From Erythrobacter ramosus (GTDB lineage: Bacteria; Pseudomonadota; Alphaproteobacteria; Sphingomonadales; Sphingomonadaceae): a stretch of DNA of 64,000 nucleotides. The notes under the pieces were generated by a model. It saw only the letters and a program-made list of their open reading frames with translations, was not told where the DNA came from and did no database searches. Positions 9,716 to 18,574 of this stretch are shown piece after piece. Position 1 is the first letter of the stretch. Every line of letters starts with the position of its first letter. The DNA lies in NCBI RefSeq assembly GCF_009828055.1, contig NZ_WTYB01000003.1, positions 590 to 64,589 of the forward strand, written 5' to 3'. The translations under genes were made by a program, and so were the position numbers.

Positions 9716-10870
9716 ATGTTACAAAGATTCCGCCTGTCTCACATTATCGTATTGACCATCGGGCTACTGATCATAGCCTCGATCACTTGGGCACGGTGGG
9801 CGGAACTCGATCAGATTACGCGGGCTCCGGGTACCGTTATCCCTATTGGGCGGGTTCAGATCGTCCAGAGCGTCAACGGCGGCGAGATTGCGCGCATCAA
9901 CGTGCGTGAGGGTGATCAGGTCCGTAGGGGTCAGGTTCTCGTCGTCTTGAGCAAGGTGCGGGAAAAGGCTGCGGTCGATGAAGCTCAGGGAAAGGTCGCC
10001 GCCTTGCTCAGCCAGCGGACGCGCATCGACGCAGAGTTGTTCGACAAAGCGCTGGTCTTTCCGGCCGAAGCCCTTGCGTACACGGACTTCGTTCGCAACC
10101 AGACGCAGCTTTATCAGCGCCGGCGTGAGGCACTCGCGGCGGAGCTTTCAAGCTTGGCGGAAATGAAGGCACTGCTCAAGCAGGAGTTGGATTTGAACCT
10201 TCCGCTGCTTAGGACCGGTGACGTTGCACGCGTTGAAGTCATTCGGATGGAGCGTTCCATTGTCGATGTTGAAGGACAGATGTCATCCATCAGGCAACGA
10301 TACATCCAGGAATTACAAACAGAACTAGCGCGAACCGAAGAAGAACTCGTCACAGCTCAGCAGGTTCTCGCGCAACGCAATGATGCTCTTAAAGTTACCG
10401 AGCTTGTTGCTCCGACTGACGGTATCGTGAAAAACGTTCGGCTCACCACTGTAGGGGGAGTTTTGCGTGCAGGTGATGAAGTTCTGCAGATTGTTCCGAC
10501 CGGGGAAATGCTTGTCGTAGAGGCAAAAGTGCCACCGCGCGACATCGCCTTTGTCAAGGCAGGTCAAGCTGCGTCGATCAAATTTGATGCATATGATTAT
10601 AGCACTTATGGCCCAGCCTCGGGGAAGGTCACCTACATTAGCCCGGATACCCTCACGGCAGAGGGGGCGGACGGTAAGCAGGAAGTTTATTACCGGGTCA
10701 GCCTTGAGGTCGACGTATCGGGAATGCGTCCAAAAGAAGCTGGAGAGAGGATTGTCATTCAACCCGGTATGACAATCGTAGCTGAGATCAAGACCGGTAA
10801 GAATACCGTGTTCGATTATCTCACGAAGCCCATCACCAAGACCTTCTCCGAGTCCTTGCAAGAAAAGTGA
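9716..10870 (+). CDS. HlyD-family periplasmic adaptor of the type I secretion system
   Basis: 384 residues. A short cytoplasmic N-terminus and one membrane anchor (residues 10-28, IIVLTIGLLIIASITW) are followed by a lipoyl half-motif (GGEIARINVREGDQVRRGQ), a long coiled-coil hairpin (about 85-225), a second lipoyl half (VAPTDGIVKNV) and the C-terminal beta-barrel region (VPPRDIAFVKAGQAASIKFDAY, typical of the family). It bridges the ABC exporter and the TolC-like channel. The gene lies 42 bp after the ABC gene in an AT-rich spacer that may contain an extra promoter; the ribosome-binding site is weak. Confidence 0.92.
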   Translation: MLQRFRLSHIIVLTIGLLIIASITWARWAELDQITRAPGTVIPIGRVQIVQSVNGGEIARINVREGDQVRRGQVLVVLSKVREKAAVDEAQGKVAALLSQRTRIDAELFDKALVFPAEALAYTDFVRNQTQLYQRRREALAAELSSLAEMKALLKQELDLNLPLLRTGDVARVEVIRMERSIVDVEGQMSSIRQRYIQELQTELARTEEELVTAQQVLAQRNDALKVTELVAPTDGIVKNVRLTTVGGVLRAGDEVLQIVPTGEMLVVEAKVPPRDIAFVKAGQAASIKFDAYDYSTYGPASGKVTYISPDTLTAEGADGKQEVYYRVSLEVDVSGMRPKEAGERIVIQPGMTIVAEIKTGKNTVFDYLTKPITKTFSESLQEK

Positions 10871-11028
10871 TCATTGCGACCCGTGGGGTTTAGTGGCGCC
10901 CACCGTCGGGAAAATGGCTCGCTGGGAGTTTGCCAGCGGCCCATTGGTGCCCTTGAGCCATGTTGCGCCAAATGATCTCAACCACGGATCCTTGGCCAAG
11001 CGGGACGAGTGCCTAGCCTTGTGCGCAG

Positions 11029-11334
11029 TTAACGGTCGGACAGCGAATCTGAATTCTCGCTAAATGCTATGAGCGCGTCCTCGAGCACCTTGATCTCTTG
11101 CATAAGAGACATGCCCCATTCCGTAAAAACCACTCCCTTCCGGGTCTTTTGGAACACGGGGGATGGTGAGTTCTCTTCAAACCGTCGGCACGTCCGGGAT
11201 ACATTCGCGATCGAGGTGTTCAATGCCATCGCAGCCGCTGTGATTGAGCCTGTCCGCCGGACCATCGAAACGATTTCAATTTGGCGCAGCGTCGTTCGAC
11301 GCTTGAACTGATCAATTGATCGCTCGGCCTTCAT
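11029..11334 (-). CDS. HTH-only LysR-type regulator (effector domain absent)
   Basis: 101 residues from the ATG at 11334, which has GGGGAAAA just upstream; a GTG at 11346 is the alternative. Residues 10-75 match the LysR-type winged helix (LRQIEIVSMVRRTGSITAAA, then a recognition-helix-like NTSIANVSRTCRRFEE and the wing GVVFTEWG), followed by one linker helix. A normal LysR protein has about 300 residues with a periplasmic-binding-like effector domain, which is missing here, and no remnant is visible in 10871-11028. It could be a truncated gene or a stand-alone DNA-binding protein controlling the neighbouring secretion genes. Confidence 0.6.
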   Translation of the reverse strand: MKAERSIDQFKRRTTLRQIEIVSMVRRTGSITAAAMALNTSIANVSRTCRRFEENSPSPVFQKTRKGVVFTEWGMSLMQEIKVLEDALIAFSENSDSLSDR

Positions 11335-11346
11335 GCTTTTCCCCAC

Positions 11347-12224
11347 TCTATGGGTGAGATGCTTCCCGATCCCGCTCGAAACAGCTCTAGTGGGTTACAA
11401 GCAATAAGAACATCATTGAATGTAATCAGATCGGTACATGAGTTTTGTTGTGTGGGCAGGTGTCAGCCTGACCATAGGAAGGCAGAGCATTTCGCTGAGA
11501 GGGCGGTTCCCGATCAGAAGAAGCATCGGTTATGAGCGACGCGCTCGGCCTGTGCAGCTGTGCTCCGTTTTTGGCAGGATTGGGCAAGCGGAGGCCGTTC
11601 AGTTTGCGCAAGCATTAGCCGAGCCGACGCGTGCGATCTTGTTCACTGTTCCGGAGCCGTTGAGCGATAGTGCTTCTAACCTTGATGATCTGGTGGTGGA
11701 CACCGCCCCTCGATGTCAGTTTCAAGCATATGCCCGATTCAAAAGCCTGCGATGAGCGGCAACGACTACGTCAATATACGTAGGGCCGTCTAGGATCAGT
11801 CAGGCTGCTTCTTCGCCGTTTTACCTCCACTCCGCATTTCGCTGTGGTCGTTGGGCCATTCGTTGCGCCGGTGAGGAATGGCCAGCATCCTACAGCGTTT
11901 CGAGCGCCGCGAAGTAGCGTGTGCCGGTGCTTATTCGATCAGTCAGAAAACTAAGCTCTTGATGCTAGATATTTTTCCGCTAGTATAGATTGGTCGAACG
12001 GCAGTCGTCTTGCTTTGCGTGATAGCATCATGAAGACAAGGGCTGTCTAGGGACTTAGACAATAATGATTTATAGTTACATACGAACACAAAGGATGTGA
12101 ATGAGATCATTTCAATCCAGGTTGTACTAAATTGTTATACACTATCAGATCCCTTAGGTGTGTTAGTCAAATTAACTCACTTCTGAGGGGCGGGTCGCAA
12201 AAATGTAAGTGGTTGTAACAAAAC
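11347..12224. other. Gene-poor, partly AT-rich intergenic region
   Basis: No recognisable gene in about 880 bp. A 105-codon open frame on the plus strand (11438-11755) has no ribosome-binding site, no recognisable domain and Arg-rich composition, and is probably not coding. From about 11940 to 12224 the sequence is clearly more AT-rich than its surroundings, with several TATA-like stretches, and probably carries the promoter of the gene at 12225. This base composition differs from the GC-rich genes on both sides. Confidence 0.5.
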
Positions 12225-12737
12225 ATGAACAAGGCAACATTGACGCTCACGATAGCGGACATAGAGGCGCTTAGCCTCGTCGCTCGTGAGGAATTGCAGC
12301 AGCTGTTTTTTGGGGCGCTTGAACAAGGTGTCTCAAGCGCGTTCGGGGTTCGGTCTGAGCCGGCCGAAGCTATCTCTGAGTTTTTGGAGGGGCCGGCAGA
12401 CTTGACCGTCGCGATGTGTCGCAGGTTGATTGCCCATCCTATTCACGACAAAAGCCTCGCGATCCTGCGAACGATTGCGCAGAATGAGACGCCGAGGTTC
12501 CGCATGGCAGACATCTTGGCGGCAGCTCCTGATGCCAAGGAGCCCAATGACCTCCGCGGTGCCTGGGCCGGATTGTCTCGGCGGACCCGCACTATCCTCT
12601 CGAACGACGAGGCCGAGTTCGTGTGGTGGGAAGGTGAATTGATTTACGATGACGCCCACAAATATGTCGATCGGGTTGGCCGCGTCTCCGTAATCACTCA
12701 TCAGTCGCTTAGGACCGCTTTGGGTATCCGTTCCTAG
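12225..12737 (+). CDS. Unknown 170-residue protein
   Basis: 170 residues, ATG 12225, weak ribosome-binding site. No signal peptide or membrane segment. The N-terminal half is helical (TIADIEALSLVAREELQQLF). Residues 90-150 (MADILAAAPDAKEPNDLRGAW, then LSRRTRTILSNDEAEFVWWEG) look like a small winged-helix fold with a beta hairpin, but the family is not recognised. The open frame is clean and the start lies at the end of an AT-rich promoter-like region, which supports a real gene. It may be a regulator acquired with the AT-rich segment; that is inference. Confidence 0.5.
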   Translation: MNKATLTLTIADIEALSLVAREELQQLFFGALEQGVSSAFGVRSEPAEAISEFLEGPADLTVAMCRRLIAHPIHDKSLAILRTIAQNETPRFRMADILAAAPDAKEPNDLRGAWAGLSRRTRTILSNDEAEFVWWEGELIYDDAHKYVDRVGRVSVITHQSLRTALGIRS

Positions 12738-12934
12738 CGAGTGCGTACCGGATGGAGGTCATGCGCGCAGCAATTGCGATCATGCCACCGGCTCTTTAGC
12801 GGGAAATGCATAGGCTAGTGGAAAGCGGTCGATAGGTTGGGTCGAGGTCATGCTCAGACCCGGGAAGCCTGCGAGCCCTTTCCGCTACGCCAACGCTTCG
12901 CCCGAATTATTCGTTGGCTCTTGATGTGAGCTAA

Positions 12935-13134
12935 GCGGCCAAGCGGATCGGCGAATGCGGGATGTACGGGTGCGCGGTGGCAATCGGCAGTGCGATCCAC
13001 AACGCCTGCGCCGCACACTTGCGGCACATCCCATGCCGCCTGACCGCGTCATTGCCACACTACAAACCAACGGCCTGGTGCCGTGCGTCATCCGCCATCT
13101 GCGTCCTCTGACGAGAATACCAAAAGCAGGATAG
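12935..13134 (+). pseudogene. Decayed C-terminus of a xanthine-dehydrogenase-family Mo subunit
   Basis: Frame 12935-13033 encodes KRIGECGMYGCAVAIGSAIH and continues HNACAAHLRHIP, matching the GIGE...GCAAAIGNAI...ATG.R.RHLP tail of molybdopterin-binding subunits. A one-base frameshift near 13030 moves the typical MPPDRVIATL ending into the next frame, closing at TAG 13132-13134. A stop codon (TAA) stands directly before the match. Only about 65 codons of a gene normally over 700 codons long remain. The rest of 12738-13274 holds nothing else I can name. Confidence 0.65.
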
Positions 13135-13274
13135 GATCTGGCCTCACGTCTCGTGCGATAGGGCGGATTGCCGCGGATTTCCCATGCCTACCGTCTGTCT
13201 GATGGAGCGGTGTGCGCAAGTTCTGAAGCGGTATCCTTGCGCCGAGAGCGCAGCTGATAATCGAAGGAAGTTTC

Positions 13275-14390
13275 TTGCGTCTGACATTAATGACTGCCGC
13301 CATCCTGTGCTCGTTCGGAATGCTCGGCGCTTGCGGCCCAAATGGGGCTGGCGAGGGTGCACAGCCCGATCAGACTTCCTCCACTGTTACTGCGGATAGC
13401 AACGGCGCCGACTCCATGGCATCGCGTGATCCAGGTAAAGGCGAAGTGGTTCAGAGCGACGATCCCGATACCGAATTGCGCCCCGTCATGCAGGCGCAGG
13501 TTGTGCTGGAGAGGCTTGGTTTCGGACCGGGCGCCATCGACGGCAAGCAAGGCGTGTCGTTGGTGAATGCGCTCAAGGGTTTTCAGGAAGCCCGCGATCT
13601 GCCCGTGACGGGAACGCTTGACGACGCGACACGGCTGTCGCTCGCCCAATGGGACAACATTGCTGCAACCCGGGTCGTCACGATCCCGAAGGCTTGGGGT
13701 GACATCCCGTTCACGACAATGCCGGCCGGCGCCGCGCAACAGGCGGAATTGTCCCATCTGGGATATGAAAACCTCGTCGAAAAACTTGCGGAGCGGTTCC
13801 ACACGACCCCTGAAGTGTTGGCCCAGCTCAATCCGGGCGGTCAGGAGCCTCGCTTTGCGCCGGGACAGAAGCTGCGCGTGCCTAATGTCGGGGCCGACTG
13901 GATCGATGCGTCGCTGGTGGACAACAAGGAATGGCTGGAAACCCTGCGCTCTCTCGGGGTGGGAACCGGCCAGCCGGATGTTGCACGCATCCTCGTTGAC
14001 GAATCCGAAGGCTGGTTGAAGGCCTTCGACAAGCAGGACCGGCTCGTGGCCATGTTCACGGTCACGACCGGATCACAGAACGATCCGCTACCGCTGGGCA
14101 ATTGGGAGGTGAAAGGCGTGGCTTACAACCCGCCGTTCGCGTTTGATCCCAAGCTGTTCTGGGATGTTCCCGACAGCGACGAGAAACAGCAACTTCCCCC
14201 AGGGCCCAATGGCCCGGTTGGTGTTGTCTGGATTGATCTGTCCAGGGAGCATTACGGCATCCACGGTACGCCCGCACCAGAGACGATTGGCCGCGCGCAG
14301 AGCCACGGTTGCATCAGGCTGACGAACTGGGATGCCGCGCGGCTTGCACAAATGGTCAGCGGCAGCACCAAGGTCGTGCTCCAGAAGTAG
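13275..14390 (+). CDS. L,D-transpeptidase (YkuD) lipoprotein with peptidoglycan-binding domain
   Basis: 371 residues from TTG 13275, which has GAAGGAAG at 13263-13270; the ATG at 13290 would lose part of the signal. A lipoprotein signal ends in the lipobox LGAC (Cys20). A PG_binding_1 domain spans about 70-115 (VVLERLGFGPGAIDGKQG). A short LysM-like stretch (HTTPEVLAQLNP) precedes the YkuD catalytic domain (about 235-370) with HGTPAPETIG and SHGCIRL; Cys346 is the expected nucleophile. It should form 3-3 peptide cross-links or attach proteins to peptidoglycan in the periplasm. It stands alone, convergent with the M20 peptidase gene 23 bp away. Confidence 0.9.
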   Translation: MRLTLMTAAILCSFGMLGACGPNGAGEGAQPDQTSSTVTADSNGADSMASRDPGKGEVVQSDDPDTELRPVMQAQVVLERLGFGPGAIDGKQGVSLVNALKGFQEARDLPVTGTLDDATRLSLAQWDNIAATRVVTIPKAWGDIPFTTMPAGAAQQAELSHLGYENLVEKLAERFHTTPEVLAQLNPGGQEPRFAPGQKLRVPNVGADWIDASLVDNKEWLETLRSLGVGTGQPDVARILVDESEGWLKAFDKQDRLVAMFTVTTGSQNDPLPLGNWEVKGVAYNPPFAFDPKLFWDVPDSDEKQQLPPGPNGPVGVVWIDLSREHYGIHGTPAPETIGRAQSHGCIRLTNWDAARLAQMVSGSTKVVLQK

Positions 14391-14413
14391 AGCATTACGG
14401 CGGTTGCGGGACG

Positions 14414-15862
14414 TCAGCCGGCAAGGTCTTTGAGCAGGCGGTACCAGTGGTCGAGCCCGCCATAGAATGCATCGACCGACAGCCGCTCGTTAAGCCCGTG
14501 CGCGAACATGTCCTGCGGCCGACTGGCAGCGCCCGAGATCGCGACGGTGGCATAGCCGCGGGCGCGGTAGTGCATTCCATCGGTGCCGCCCGATTCCATA
14601 TAGGGTTGGATCGGCAGGCCGGGATAGCGCGCGTCGATGGTCTTGCGCAGCGCCGCCATCACTTCGTCCGGAACGGCGGATTCCGGGCTTTCGGTGACGT
14701 CGGTGACAAGCTTGAACTGCACCTTGTCATTGGCGATCACTTGCTTGAGCGCAGCCTCGGTCGCGGCGGCTCCGACGCCCGGAAAGATCCGGCAATTGAC
14801 CGTCGCAGTCGCCGATTGCGGCAGGGCATTTTCGGCATGGCCGGCCTTGAGCATGGTCGCCACGCAGGTGGTGCCGAGCGTGCCAACGGTTTCCGGGGTG
14901 GCGCGCAGCACAGCAATCGCCGCTTCGTCGGCAGGATTAGCGGCAAAGGCCCGCATCGCAGTCCCCACTTCGCCGGGCGTGATCTGTCCCAGCGCGCCGA
15001 GGAAGGAGCGGGTGAGCGGAGTCGCCTGCACCGGGAAGCGATAGGCGGCGATCTTCTGTATAGCGTCGGACAATTCGTAGATCGCATTGTCTTTGCGCGG
15101 ACGCGAGGAATGGCCGCCGGGGTTGGTCACGGTGAGTTCAAAGGTCGCGAAGGTCTTTTCCGCCGCCTGCACTGCCATTGCCAAGGGCTTGTTGTCGGGC
15201 GCGAGCGTGATGCCGCCCGCATCGGAATTGAGCACATAGGCCGGGTCGATGGTCTTGGCGACATAGTCGGCTTGCGCCCGGGTCGAGATCATCCCGGTCT
15301 CCTCGTCGCCTGAAAACACCAGATAGAGATCGCGCTTGGGCGCCCAGCCTTCGCGCTTCAGGCGGATGAAGGTCTGGGTGAGGTTGGCGATGCCGTACTT
15401 GTTATCGGTCGTGCCGCGCCCGAAGAAGAAGCCGTCTTTCTCGGTCACGGTGAAGGGCGGGAGCTCCCAGTCTTCCGCCAGCGCGTCGACCACGTCCATG
15501 TGGCCGAGCAGCACAATCGGTTTGCGCCCATCGGGCTTGGCGGGGGCAAAACGGACGATGAGGCCCTGCACGCGTTCGCCATTGCTGTCGTAGTCGCTGA
15601 CCATGATGTCGACATCGGTGAACCCGGCCTGCTTCAGCCGCGTGACCAGATAGGCGACCATCTCGGGGGTTTTGGCCTGCCCGCGTGCCGTGCGGATGGC
15701 GATGATGTCGCGGTAGATGTCGAACGCCTGCTGCTGATCCGCGGTCAGCGGTGCGCGCTCGGCCGCGTGGGCGGTGCCGCCCGATGCGAGCACGCCAGCG
15801 GCCAGTGCCAGCGCGGTGGCGGCGCGCAGTCCGAAGCTCCGCGCGGTGATTGCCTTGGTCAT
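14414..15862 (-). CDS. Exported M20-family metallopeptidase
   Basis: 482 residues from the third of three consecutive ATGs (15862), the best spaced from GAGGGG; a start at 15901 would overlap the upstream stop as ATGA and cannot be excluded. A Sec signal (AATALALAAGVLASGGTAHA) leads to a periplasmic enzyme. Metal ligands and catalytic residues of M20 are visible: LLGHMDVVDA, GRGTTDNKYG, SGDEETG and the dimerisation domain with NPGGHSSRP. The family removes single residues or cleaves dipeptides using two zinc ions. It follows the zincin gene in the same direction and probably shares its transcript, suggesting periplasmic peptide breakdown. Confidence 0.9.
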   Translation of the reverse strand: MTKAITARSFGLRAATALALAAGVLASGGTAHAAERAPLTADQQQAFDIYRDIIAIRTARGQAKTPEMVAYLVTRLKQAGFTDVDIMVSDYDSNGERVQGLIVRFAPAKPDGRKPIVLLGHMDVVDALAEDWELPPFTVTEKDGFFFGRGTTDNKYGIANLTQTFIRLKREGWAPKRDLYLVFSGDEETGMISTRAQADYVAKTIDPAYVLNSDAGGITLAPDNKPLAMAVQAAEKTFATFELTVTNPGGHSSRPRKDNAIYELSDAIQKIAAYRFPVQATPLTRSFLGALGQITPGEVGTAMRAFAANPADEAAIAVLRATPETVGTLGTTCVATMLKAGHAENALPQSATATVNCRIFPGVGAAATEAALKQVIANDKVQFKLVTDVTESPESAVPDEVMAALRKTIDARYPGLPIQPYMESGGTDGMHYRARGYATVAISGAASRPQDMFAHGLNERLSVDAFYGGLDHWYRLLKDLAG

Positions 15863-15897
15863 CATCATCCCCTCAATGTTGTCTCTTGTGGCCGCGC

Positions 15898-18372
15898 TCA
15901 TTCAACTGGCGCGAGCAGGCTGGACAGGTCCATCCAGTCATCCTCGCCAATCGGGTCGCCCGGCGGCACCGTCACCATGCGCGGCAGGCTGGCCGCCAGC
16001 TGATCGCGCTGCGCGGGATCGAGCAAGCGCCGTGACAGGCTCAGCGCCCAGGCTCGCTCGGCCCCGCTCGCCTTGCGCTTGGCCAGCGCCGCGCCGACAT
16101 CGGTGAGCTTCTGGTCGATCGCGGCGGCAACTTCGGGGGTGGCATCCGGACGGCGCGCGACCTGGGCCATGGTCGCCAGCGTGCGATAAGCGATACGGCG
16201 GCCAAGATCGTCGCCGGTCGAGGCCAGCACGGTTGCCGTCAGCCGGTCGAGCATCTCGCCCACGCCGAGAGCCGAAGCATCGCCCTGGCTTTGGACAACC
16301 AGCCGCGCCAGCCTGCGCGGGGCGAGTAGCGTCTGCGCGGTCAGTTGGGCGGCGGCGTCGGCGGCGACCAGCGGGTCGAACACCGGGCCGCCTGCGGTGG
16401 CGAAGATCTCGGTCTCGTACTGGCGGTCGGTATTGCCATTCTGCGCGGCCGAGAGCAGCGGCACCAGCGCGGGCGAGACGCGCAGCGCCTCGGGCCGGAG
16501 CGTTGCCAGCGCCGCTTCCAATGCCGCGCGCTGCTGCGCTGGGGCAACCGGGGCTGCCGCCTCACGCCCGTCACCCTTTACGGCATAAGCAAATTCGACC
16601 CCGCCAATCGCCTTGGCGGCCGCAACCAGTTGGTAACGATGCAGCAACCAGAGGGGTACGAACCGGCGACGAAGGTTCGCAACCGGCTCGCCGGGGCTGA
16701 GGGCATCGAGCCCGAAGCGAGAGAGCGCTGCCGCGCGCACCGCCATCAGCCGGTTGAGCTCCGCGGTCGGGTCCACGCCGTCGTCCCACAAGCCGCCCCA
16801 CACTTGGGAAGTATCGGCCGCGCGGGCGTTATCGTCCTGAACAAAGCGGTAGCGCGCCGCCGCTTCTGCCGTCTCGCGCTCGTCTGTGTCAGCATAGAGC
16901 CAGCGCACCGTTGCCACGTCCCAGATGCCGATACCCTTGGCATAAGCGTCGGACAGGTCGGGCTTACCGTCGGCAAGGCCTATGCGCGGCGGCGGGTAGT
17001 CCATTACCGAGGCGCGGTCTTGCGTGCTGGCGGCAAAGTTATGCGCAAAGCCGAGCGTATGGCCGACCTCGTGTGCGCCGAGTTGGGCCAGCCGGTCGAG
17101 TGCGACCTTCACCGGATCGTTCGGCCCGCCGCTGTTCAGTTCTGCAGCACCGACCAGCGCCTGAAAGATCTGGATGTCCTGCCGCGCCCGCAAGGAGCCG
17201 AGCACCACCATGCCCTTCACGATCTCCCCGGTGCGCGGATCGACGATCTGCTGGCCATAAGCCCAGCCGCGCGTCGCCCGGTCGACCCAGTTGACCATGT
17301 TGTAGCGCGCATCGAGCGGATCGGCCCCTTCGGGCAGCATCTCGACCCGGAAGGCATCGATAAAGCCCGCCTGATCAAACGCATCGGACCACCAGCCAAT
17401 CCCTTCCAGCAGCGCTGAGCGGATCGGTTCAGGCGTGTTGCGATCGAGATAGAAGATAATCGGCTTTTTCACGCGCGAACGGGGCGCAGTGGGGTCAAGC
17501 TTTTCCAGTCGGAAGCGGTTGGCCAGATCAGACACCACCGGCGCGCCCAGAGGCGCGGAGAAGTCCACCGCCTGCGTCGCAAAGCCGCCCAGCCGCGGAT
17601 CGAACGGGCGCGGCACGAAGCCGGGTTCGGGCAGGCGGACGAAACTGTGGTGGACGGTGAGCGTTACCTTCCGAGGTTCAGGCACGATGTTCTCGATCTC
17701 GGCCCCCGGCTTGTCGGAGACGAAGGTCTGGATCGCGTCTACCTCGAGATTGTCGGGAAACAGCCGTACCGTCGCCGGATCGGCCAAGCTCAGCTTGTCG
17801 TCCAGCCGGAAGCCTTGCCCGGCAATCGCGGTGGCCGGACCAACGCCCAACACGTCCGACTCCTGATTGAGCGAGGCGGCAATACCCAGCGTGTCGAGCG
17901 CGAGGAACGGGGCTATGTCGATCACCAAGCGGCCATCTGGCAGCGTCTCGGCAATGTCGGTCAGCCAGACGGTTGAGATCCCGAAATCGCTGGCAACCGC
18001 GCTCTGCTGCGCTGCATCGCCCGCACTGGCGCGGAAGCGCGGGTTTTCGAACTGCACGGCAATCTTGCCACCGATCCGGCGGAAGGCGAGGAGCTGGGTA
18101 TTGCCAATCCGCCCGCGATCCAGCCCCAGCGGCGCCGAGCCCAATCCGGTCTTGAGCGCGGTGCTGTAGAGCAGGCGCAGCGATACGCCATCTTGCGCAG
18201 GCGCGGGCAGGGTGACGAGGATGCGGCCCTTGGCAGCTTCGGTGCGCACTGGCACCAAACCGGTCTCACCTGCGGGTGCCGCAACCTCCTGCGGGCCAAC
18301 CTGCGCGCTCAGCGTTGTAAGCGGTAGGGACCAAGCCAGCAGAAGCGCCCCAAGGCGCACGCGTCGCGTCAT
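15898..18372 (-). CDS. Exported zinc-dependent metalloprotease (DUF5117/DUF4953-like)
   Basis: 824 residues, ATG with AGGGGA about ten bases upstream. Signal peptide residues 1-23 (ending LSAQ). An N-terminal DUF5117-like region (about 40-280) precedes the zincin domain with the metzincin-type motif HEVGHTLGFAH (His434, Glu435, His438, His444) followed by a Met-turn-like SVMDYPPPR. A helical DUF4953-like C-terminal region completes it. The family is widespread in sphingomonads and Bacteroidetes; natural substrates are poorly known. The stop overlaps an alternative start of the M20 peptidase gene (ATGA), consistent with one operon. Confidence 0.88.
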   Translation of the reverse strand: MTRRVRLGALLLAWSLPLTTLSAQVGPQEVAAPAGETGLVPVRTEAAKGRILVTLPAPAQDGVSLRLLYSTALKTGLGSAPLGLDRGRIGNTQLLAFRRIGGKIAVQFENPRFRASAGDAAQQSAVASDFGISTVWLTDIAETLPDGRLVIDIAPFLALDTLGIAASLNQESDVLGVGPATAIAGQGFRLDDKLSLADPATVRLFPDNLEVDAIQTFVSDKPGAEIENIVPEPRKVTLTVHHSFVRLPEPGFVPRPFDPRLGGFATQAVDFSAPLGAPVVSDLANRFRLEKLDPTAPRSRVKKPIIFYLDRNTPEPIRSALLEGIGWWSDAFDQAGFIDAFRVEMLPEGADPLDARYNMVNWVDRATRGWAYGQQIVDPRTGEIVKGMVVLGSLRARQDIQIFQALVGAAELNSGGPNDPVKVALDRLAQLGAHEVGHTLGFAHNFAASTQDRASVMDYPPPRIGLADGKPDLSDAYAKGIGIWDVATVRWLYADTDERETAEAAARYRFVQDDNARAADTSQVWGGLWDDGVDPTAELNRLMAVRAAALSRFGLDALSPGEPVANLRRRFVPLWLLHRYQLVAAAKAIGGVEFAYAVKGDGREAAAPVAPAQQRAALEAALATLRPEALRVSPALVPLLSAAQNGNTDRQYETEIFATAGGPVFDPLVAADAAAQLTAQTLLAPRRLARLVVQSQGDASALGVGEMLDRLTATVLASTGDDLGRRIAYRTLATMAQVARRPDATPEVAAAIDQKLTDVGAALAKRKASGAERAWALSLSRRLLDPAQRDQLAASLPRMVTVPPGDPIGEDDWMDLSSLLAPVE

Positions 18373-18574
18373 TGTTAGTCATCCCCTGTTGCGGCCTGTG
18401 GTCCCAGGCCGGTTTGCCAGAGTGGGTGTTCGGGCAAGAACCGCCAAAGCTCAAGCATGAATACTGACGGGGCCGTTCCAGCGGAGGCTCGCGCTAATCG
18501 ACCAACGGCATTCCGCCCCCTAGCAATATCCTTTCTCGCCGCTAGTCTCCCGCCGCAACAGAGGAGACATTTCC

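Noticed and set aside
11438-11755. 105-codon frame in the gene-poor region
   Set aside because: No ribosome-binding site or recognisable fold; Arg-rich composition typical of non-coding frames.
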